Origin: an uncultured Eubacteriales bacterium
Lineage (GTDB): Bacteria; Bacillota; Clostridia; Oscillospirales; Acutalibacteraceae
Length of the DNA: 9,514 bases
Direction of reading: 5' to 3'
Assembly (NCBI GenBank): GCA_900317215.1
Contig: ONFW01000156.1
Location: 1-9,514, forward strand
How positions within the stretch are numbered: position 1 is the stretch's first letter; every line of letters begins with the position of its first letter. Made by a program: the position numbers and the translations under genes. Below the pieces are notes generated by a model. That model searched no databases and was not told the DNA's origin. It worked only from the letters and a program-made list of their open reading frames with translations. This document shows positions 5,904-9,514 of the stretch, piece by piece.

Positions 5904-6587
5904 TCATGCGCCGGGCTCGGAAACGACCAACTGATCGATCACGGTACCGTCCGGGTTTGCAACTACCATAAGGAAGGTAAAGGGCTTTACGTTCATTGCC
6001 TGCCTTATCTGTGTAATGGTGGGACCTATGGAGGAGGGCATTTCATTGTGGAAGCTCTCAAGGAACTGCTGACCTTGTGTGCTGTTCGGATCAATTGTCT
6101 GCTTGAAGGTTATCTTTATCACGATCTGATCGTCGCCGTTGTAGCCCGTTTCTATTGATGCGTAGGAGCCCACAGTTTTTTCAAGGCTTTGTGTCAGCAT
6201 GCTGGTGCCGCCTATGCTTTCAAGAGCCTCCTTAATGCTCTGCTGTGTAGCGGAGGGCATTACAGCCGAGGGCTCGTAATAGGAGGGATCATAGTCCTCC
6301 GAGGGGTCATAGTCATCTGACGGGTCATAGGCCTCCGACGGGTCAAGATAATATGAGGGCTGAGGAGTATATGAGGGCTGGAGCGCAGATACTGCAGTGG
6401 AGGGCTGAGCCGCTGAGGGCTCCTGCTGTATGGGGTTGGACTGAGGAAGCGGTGTGCCTGCAGTGCTTTCATTTCCGGTCGCTCCTCCAAAGAGATTTGA
6501 CGAAGGCTCGCTGCTTGCGCAGGCTGTCATCATAATAGCAGAGGATGCGAGAAGGGCTGTAATAAGAATACTTAATGTTTTTTTCAT
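5904..6587 (-). CDS. Predicted lipoprotein with Pro-Ser hexapeptide linker, function unknown
   Basis: The 227 residues begin with a lipoprotein signal: two lysines, a hydrophobic core and a lipobox ending MTAC, with C23 as the acylation site. It should be anchored on the outer face of the membrane. Residues 24-115 are a disordered, Pro/Ser/Gln-rich stalk. From 71 to 106 it contains six exact-period hexapeptides beginning Pro-Ser, the middle ones of the form PSxxYD, so it is acidic and Tyr-rich. A folded domain follows (about 116-224): a helix (SIKEALES), a strand segment (DDQIVIKITFKQTI), a helix, then FTFLMVVANPDGTVIDQLVVSE. This order resembles the DUF4854-like lipoproteins common in Clostridia, from memory and unchecked. 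The same helix-strand-helix-strand order occurs in the lipoprotein encoded at 6724-7419. GGAG (6597-6600) lies nine bases before the ATG. It is transcribed alone. Confidence 0.85.
   Translation of the reverse strand: MKKTLSILITALLASSAIMMTACASSEPSSNLFGGATGNESTAGTPLPQSNPIQQEPSAAQPSTAVSALQPSYTPQPSYYLDPSEAYDPSDDYDPSEDYDPSYYEPSAVMPSATQQSIKEALESIGGTSMLTQSLEKTVGSYASIETGYNGDDQIVIKITFKQTIDPNSTQGQQFLESFHNEMPSSIGPTITQIRQAMNVKPFTFLMVVANPDGTVIDQLVVSEPGA
6270..6377 (-). repeat. 18-bp tandem repeat coding for Pro-Ser hexapeptides
   Basis: Six in-frame units code for residues 71-106 with Pro-Ser at the start of every six-residue unit (71, 77, 83, 89, 95, 101). The four units from 77 to 100 end in D at position six. 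The regular period suggests growth by slippage or unequal recombination, and copy number may differ between strains. Confidence 0.85.
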
Positions 6588-6615
6588 TTATATCATCTCC
6601 GGGTAATAAAAATTT

Positions 6616-6635
6616 TGCCGCAGCGCTGTACGGCA
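6616..6635 (-). other. Hairpin in the 5' UTR of the hexapeptide-linker lipoprotein gene
   Basis: TGCCG and CGGCA form a five-bp stem about 11 nt after the predicted transcript start. AAAATTTTT follows. The U-run does not abut the stem, so it is a weak attenuator candidate or simply a 5' stabilising hairpin. Confidence 0.35.
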
Positions 6636-6652
6636 GATATCACGTTATTATG

Positions 6653-6681
6653 ATTATATCTCATGTTGTATAATATTTCAA
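6653..6681 (-). promoter_or_regulatory. Promoter of the hexapeptide-linker lipoprotein gene
   Basis: -35 TTGAAA (6676-6681), 17-bp spacer, -10 TATAAT (6653-6658). The start is predicted near 6646, about 60 nt before the coding region. Confidence 0.85.
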
Positions 6682-6700
6682 TATGAAAGGATAAAATTAT

Positions 6701-6727
6701 AAAAAAACTGACCGCAGGAAAAGTCAG
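6701..6727 (-). terminator. Terminator of the ade operon (short stem)
   Basis: CTGAC (6723-6727) and GTCAG (6708-6712) form a five-bp stem with a ten-base loop, followed by seven U residues. The stem overlaps the TGA stop codon of the preceding gene. The stem is short, so termination may be partial and some transcripts may run into the next gene. Confidence 0.6.
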
Positions 6728-7419
6728 GAGGAGGTCTTTGACTGCTGACCGCTGCTTTGCTGCGCCGGCTCTGATTTCTGTCCGCTGCTTTGCTGCGATG
6801 TCTCTGATTTCTGACTGCTGTTTTGCTGCGCCGGCTTTGACTGCTGTGCGCTGCTTATATCGTCGTTGTCGAAGATCCTTTCATAGAGGAGCTTGCCCTC
6901 CGGGTCGAGATATCTTACGGCAACAGTGATGTTCTTCCGGTTGATGCAGGATTCAAGATCGTCAACAAGCGCAGAAAAGGTCTCCTTGTTTGAATCGATA
7001 GTCTTTGCTATGTTTTTCTCGAAATCCTCCTCGAGCCACATATTAAGATCCTTGCTTATCTTTCTTTCAAAAACAAGACAGGTGCTTTTTTCTGCGTAAA
7101 TCCTTGTAATCATTATACCCTGCTCATCTGGTCCCTCAAGCTTCTTGAGTGTCTGCTTTGCGCTGTCGGATTCAAGAAATTCTTCAACGCTGTTGTAGGG
7201 CTTTTGGTTGTCGAGAGAAAATTCATATTTGGTCATATCTCTGCTCTGCTCAAATATCAAAAGCTCCTCACTGCTTTCCCCCTGAACAGAGGCTTCTTCT
7301 GCGGTGGAGACTTTTCCTTCATCTGCGGCGCCGGTCTTGTCGGCGTCGCTGTTTCCGCAGCCGTATGCGGACAGCAGAATGACAGCGGCAATTATTGCGG
7401 CAGGTCGTTTTATCTTCAA
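6724..7419 (-). CDS. Predicted lipoprotein with C-terminal Gln/Ser repeats, second gene of the ade operon
   Basis: The 231 residues start at a TTG codon (7417-7419) preceded by GGAG eight bases upstream; no ATG fits better. The signal has KIKR, a hydrophobic core and LLSAYGC, giving C21 as the lipid site (position -3 is Ala, slightly off consensus). A Ser/Glu/Asp-rich spacer leads to a domain at about 60-185: SVEEFLESDSAKQTLKKL, a strand with TCLVFERKI, a long helix, then NITVAVRYLDPEGKLLYERIF. This ordering and the Y-L-D-x-x-G-K turn recall DUF4854-like lipoproteins (from memory, not searched). The tail (189-231) is four 11-residue Ser/Gln/Lys repeats that look disordered. The gene starts 30 nt after the adenine deaminase stop codon with no promoter or terminator between, so the two should share a transcript. 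Function unknown. Confidence 0.85.
   Translation of the reverse strand: MKIKRPAAIIAAVILLSAYGCGNSDADKTGAADEGKVSTAEEASVQGESSEELLIFEQSRDMTKYEFSLDNQKPYNSVEEFLESDSAKQTLKKLEGPDEQGIMITRIYAEKSTCLVFERKISKDLNMWLEEDFEKNIAKTIDSNKETFSALVDDLESCINRKNITVAVRYLDPEGKLLYERIFDNDDISSAQQSKPAQQNSSQKSETSQQSSGQKSEPAQQSSGQQSKTSS
6727..6855 (-). repeat. 33-bp tandem repeat coding for Ser/Gln-rich 11-residue units
   Basis: Four units at residues 189-199, 200-210, 211-221 and 222-231 follow the pattern SSGQKSEPAQQ. The last unit is shortened to ten residues and ends at the stop codon. Copy number may vary between strains. Confidence 0.85.
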
Positions 7420-7449
7420 GTCGATCTCTCCTTTTCTCGTGTGATGTGC

Positions 7450-9153
7450 TTATTCATCTAAAAAACAGAACTGCTCCACGTCGAACAGACCGCAGTCCGT
7501 TATTCTGAGCTTTGGTATCACGGGCAGAGCCATGAACGAAAGGGTTATGAACGGATCTATATCCGGGTCGACCCCTGCTTCATATGCCTTTTTGATGACA
7601 TCGTCAAGCTCTGCTATGAAAACCTCGCTCGGCTTTGTGCTCATAAGACCGCCAAGCTCAAGCTGCAGCGAACCGATAGCTTTTCCGTCGGAAATAATGA
7701 CATAACCGCCGTTTATCCTTTTCAGTTCCTTTACGGCTGCAAACATATCGCTGTCGTTGTCGCCGATAATGATGATATTGTGGGAGTCGTGAGCCGTTGT
7801 TGTGGCAACGGCGCCGTGCTTCAGACAGTATCCCTTGATATAGGCGCAGGCAAAGCAGCCTGTTGCATGGTGTCTCTCAATAACGGCGATCTTTCTGACA
7901 CTGCCGTCCTTAAGCCCTGCCATGACCTCGTCGTGAGTCATAGTAAGATGCTCGGTAACGATCTGATTTTTTATTATCCCGATAACATCATAGCTTTTCT
8001 TTTCGGGAATGTGGAAGGCATTTTTGAGCAGAGGAGCGCAGTTTACCGATCTTCTGGGGTCAATATCCGATGCAGGCGGCGCATATTCCTTCTGTTTTGG
8101 GAGTTCTATATTCTCGATTGCCGTGCCTCCCTTGTATACTTCCGCGATCGTGACTTTTTCAAGGTCGTCAAGTACAACAAGGTCAGCTTTATATCCGCAG
8201 GCAATTGCGCCGGTGTTTTTGAGTCCGTATATCCTTGCTGCATTGATCGTAGCCATTTGATATGCCCTCAGCACGGGAAGTCCGAGAGCTATTGCTTTTC
8301 TGATATTGTGGCTTATCGTGCCCTCTTTTCTGATATCGGCAAGGTGCTTGTCGTCTGTACAGAAGGCGAGTTTAGACGTATCTATATTATTCTTTACTAT
8401 ACCTGTGATTATTGCTTCAAGGTTTTTTGAAGCAGAGCCTTCTCTTACGAGCACGGCAAGACCGCAGCGCAGCTTTTCAACAGCCTCCTCGTAGGTGGTG
8501 CTTTCATGGTCGGTCTTTATTCCGGCGCATACATAGGCGTTAAGGCTTTTTCCGGTCATGGATGGAGCGTGACCGTCAATTATCATGTCCGAGAAGCTTT
8601 CGAGCTTGTCTGTTACGGAGATATCGTTGTTGAGTACGCCAACGGTATTCATCATTTCGCCCAGACCGAGCACATGCGGGTTATTTTTGAACGCTTTAAG
8701 AGAATCCGCATCAAGCACGGCTCCCGAATGCTCAAAGGGAGTTGCGGGGACGCAGGACGGAAGCATGACATAATAATCTATGGGATTTCTTTCTGCGCTG
8801 TCGAGTATATCGGCAAGAGCCTCTGCACCTCCGACGTTTACGATCTCGTGAGGGTCGGTTATTACGGTGGTCGTTCCGTGCCTGAGCTCCTCAAGAGAAT
8901 AGGAGAGAGGGGTCACCATTGAGGATTCTACATGAAGATGAGCATTAATAAAGCCGGGGACTATGTATTTTCCGCTGATGTCTACTTCGTTTTTTCCGCT
9001 GTAGCTGCCTGTACCGACGATATAGCCCTCAGCAATGGCAACATCCTGCTGCAGAAGCTCCCCTGTAAAGACGTTGAGAACAGTCCCGTTTTTCAGGACA
9101 AGATCGGGCATAGCTTTCTCCTGAGCGGCGTTTATAAGCTTTTTGATATCCAT
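7450..9153 (-). CDS. ade: Adenine deaminase (AdeC family)
   Basis: Converts adenine to hypoxanthine and ammonia in cytosolic purine salvage. The 567 residues are close to the usual 570-590. It is a metal-dependent amidohydrolase with GFINAHLHVESSM (67-79; metal ligands H72 and H74), DPHEIVNVGG (100-109), GLGEMMN (163-169), DGHAP (193-197), TDHEST (214-219) and CTDDKH (265-270), all in family order. The C-terminal domain has TAHDSHN (453-459) and a closing LPVIPKLRITDCGLFDV (543-559). The start at 9153 is chosen because GGAGG lies nine bases upstream; an in-frame GTG further upstream (9205-9207) overlaps the -10 element of the promoter and would precede the transcript start. No purine riboswitch is visible in the roughly 40-nt 5' UTR. 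A lipoprotein gene follows in the same transcript. Confidence 0.96.
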   Translation of the reverse strand: MDIKKLINAAQEKAMPDLVLKNGTVLNVFTGELLQQDVAIAEGYIVGTGSYSGKNEVDISGKYIVPGFINAHLHVESSMVTPLSYSLEELRHGTTTVITDPHEIVNVGGAEALADILDSAERNPIDYYVMLPSCVPATPFEHSGAVLDADSLKAFKNNPHVLGLGEMMNTVGVLNNDISVTDKLESFSDMIIDGHAPSMTGKSLNAYVCAGIKTDHESTTYEEAVEKLRCGLAVLVREGSASKNLEAIITGIVKNNIDTSKLAFCTDDKHLADIRKEGTISHNIRKAIALGLPVLRAYQMATINAARIYGLKNTGAIACGYKADLVVLDDLEKVTIAEVYKGGTAIENIELPKQKEYAPPASDIDPRRSVNCAPLLKNAFHIPEKKSYDVIGIIKNQIVTEHLTMTHDEVMAGLKDGSVRKIAVIERHHATGCFACAYIKGYCLKHGAVATTTAHDSHNIIIIGDNDSDMFAAVKELKRINGGYVIISDGKAIGSLQLELGGLMSTKPSEVFIAELDDVIKKAYEAGVDPDIDPFITLSFMALPVIPKLRITDCGLFDVEQFCFLDE

Positions 9154-9198
9154 TTGTTTAATCCTCCCGAAATATGCAATGCTTTTCCTATTATTGAC

Positions 9199-9227
9199 AT
9201 TATACACTCAAATCAAGCAAAGTGCAA
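9199..9227 (-). promoter_or_regulatory. ade operon promoter
   Basis: -35 TTGCAC (9222-9227), 17-bp spacer, -10 TATAAT (9199-9204), predicted start near 9192. A long A/T tract lies about 33 bp further upstream. Confidence 0.85.
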
Positions 9228-9259
9228 CGAAAACCGTATAATATGGTATCTCGGCTTTG

Positions 9260-9293
9260 AAAAAAAAAATTTTTTAAAATTTTTTTGTTTTTT
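9260..9293. other. A/T tract upstream of the ade promoter
   Basis: Of 34 bases 33 are A or T, in blocks (A10, T6, A4, T7, then G and T6). It sits roughly 68-100 bp before the predicted ade start. Phased A- and T-tracts of this kind bend DNA and can raise transcription. It lies further out than a standard UP element. Confidence 0.5.
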
Positions 9294-9315
9294 ACGCCCC
9301 GTTTGAGTTTTTGGA

Positions 9316-9331
9316 CTGTTATTAATAGCAG
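9316..9331. repeat. 16-bp near-palindrome
   Basis: The two halves, CTGTTATT and AATAGCAG, are complementary except for one G-T pair, with no spacer. It is too tight for a hairpin and fits a site for a dimeric DNA-binding protein. It directly abuts the nested inverted repeat at 9332-9396. Confidence 0.5.
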
Positions 9332-9396
9332 ACAGGCAAAAAGGAGGGATATAATACTTTAACTGAGCAGGAGTTATATCCTGAAAAAATGCCTGT
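9332..9396. repeat. Nested inverted repeat with symmetric internal loop
   Basis: The outer arms ACAGGCA (9332-9338) and TGCCTGT (9390-9396) and the inner arms GGATATAA (9347-9354) and TTATATCC (9374-9381) are all perfect. An 8-by-8 internal loop separates the two helices, and the apical loop is 19 nt. A competing inner stem, CAGGA (9368-9372) with TCCTG (9379-9383), uses part of the same bases. Neither strand has a proper U-run after the fold, so it is not a standard terminator. It may be a structured RNA, an mRNA end or a regulatory DNA site. Confidence 0.5.
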
Positions 9397-9441
9397 AACA
9401 CAAAGCAGCCTGAAAACATATCGTGCTGCAAGCCGCATAAT

Positions 9442-9460
9442 AATGCTTCAGAAAAGCATT
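9442..9460. repeat. Small hairpin
   Basis: AATGCTT and AAGCATT form a perfect seven-bp stem around a five-base loop. On the plus strand it is followed by TTCC only, so terminator activity would be weak. Confidence 0.45.
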
Positions 9461-9471
9461 TTCCACATCTA

Positions 9472-9512
9472 TGATAATTGAATTATACCGAAAATGAAAT
9501 AATTCAACATCA
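9472..9512. repeat. Inverted repeat at the right edge
   Basis: TTGAATTAT (9478-9486) and ATAATTCAA (9499-9507) are perfect arms with a 12-base spacer. TGAT (9472-9475) and ATCA (9509-9512) extend them past a small asymmetric bulge. Between 9228 and the edge I find no convincing gene, only these repeats and the A/T tract. Confidence 0.5.
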
Positions 9513-9514
9513 TC

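Noticed and set aside
6724..6860. Direct repeats considered as a CRISPR array
   Set aside because: The 33-bp units have no unique spacers, are in frame, and encode the Ser/Gln tail of the lipoprotein.
7780..8430. Plus-strand open frame of 216 codons
   Set aside because: It is entirely antisense to the adenine deaminase gene and has a Cys-rich, unlikely composition.
9154..9207. Upstream GTG start for adenine deaminase
   Set aside because: It would begin upstream of the predicted transcript start. The extra residues match nothing in the family, and the ATG at 9153 has a strong GGAGG.
9213..9431. Minus-strand open frame of 72 codons
   Set aside because: It passes through the A/T tract and the ade promoter, and it has a poly-Lys/Phe composition caused by the tract.
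9389..9481. Possible 30-codon plus-strand ORF beginning MPVTQSS
   Set aside because: The nearest GGAG is 15 bases upstream, too far, and the frame runs through three of the inverted repeats. It is probably chance.

Overview
The window looks like chromosomal DNA from a Gram-positive gut or rumen Clostridia of the Ruminococcus type. The evidence is a threonyl-tRNA synthetase under a T-box leader, strong GGAGG-type ribosome binding sites, consensus sigma-A promoters with 17-bp spacers, Ser/Thr- and Gln-rich lipoproteins, a GT5 glycogen synthase and an AdeC-type adenine deaminase. The genus is inferred from protein style and was not tested by a search. No transposase, integrase, phage gene, CRISPR array, tRNA or rRNA is visible.

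Layout, left to right. 1-1157 (minus): the first 385 codons of thrS, running off the left edge. 1200-1513 (minus): its T-box leader, with a Thr specifier (ACC), an antiterminator, an overlapping terminator and a consensus promoter. 1514-1729: a divergent intergenic region with two inverted repeats and the promoter of the only plus-strand gene. 1730-2896 (plus): a SEDS-family (RodA/FtsW) peptidoglycan polymerase, closed by a strong terminator. 2974-3846 (minus): an unrecognised exported protein made of two 91-residue repeats, with a consensus promoter, an A/T tract upstream of it and a perfect palindrome just after the predicted transcription start. 4179-5633 (minus): glgA as a single-gene unit with its own promoter and terminator. 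5904-6587 (minus): a lipoprotein with a Pro-Ser hexapeptide linker, also a single unit. 6724-9153 (minus): a two-gene operon, adenine deaminase followed 30 nt later by a second lipoprotein. 9154-9514: the ade promoter, a long A/T tract and a cluster of inverted repeats, with no convincing gene.

The genes do not form one pathway. This is mostly housekeeping and cell-surface sequence: translation, wall synthesis, glycogen storage, purine salvage and three exported proteins of unknown function. Almost every gene has its own promoter and terminator; only ade and the lipoprotein after it appear co-transcribed. I do not see a clear new multi-gene system. The best candidates for something undescribed are the duplicated-domain exported protein with its operator-like palindrome, the two similarly built lipoproteins on either side of one intergenic region, and the inverted-repeat cluster at the right edge.
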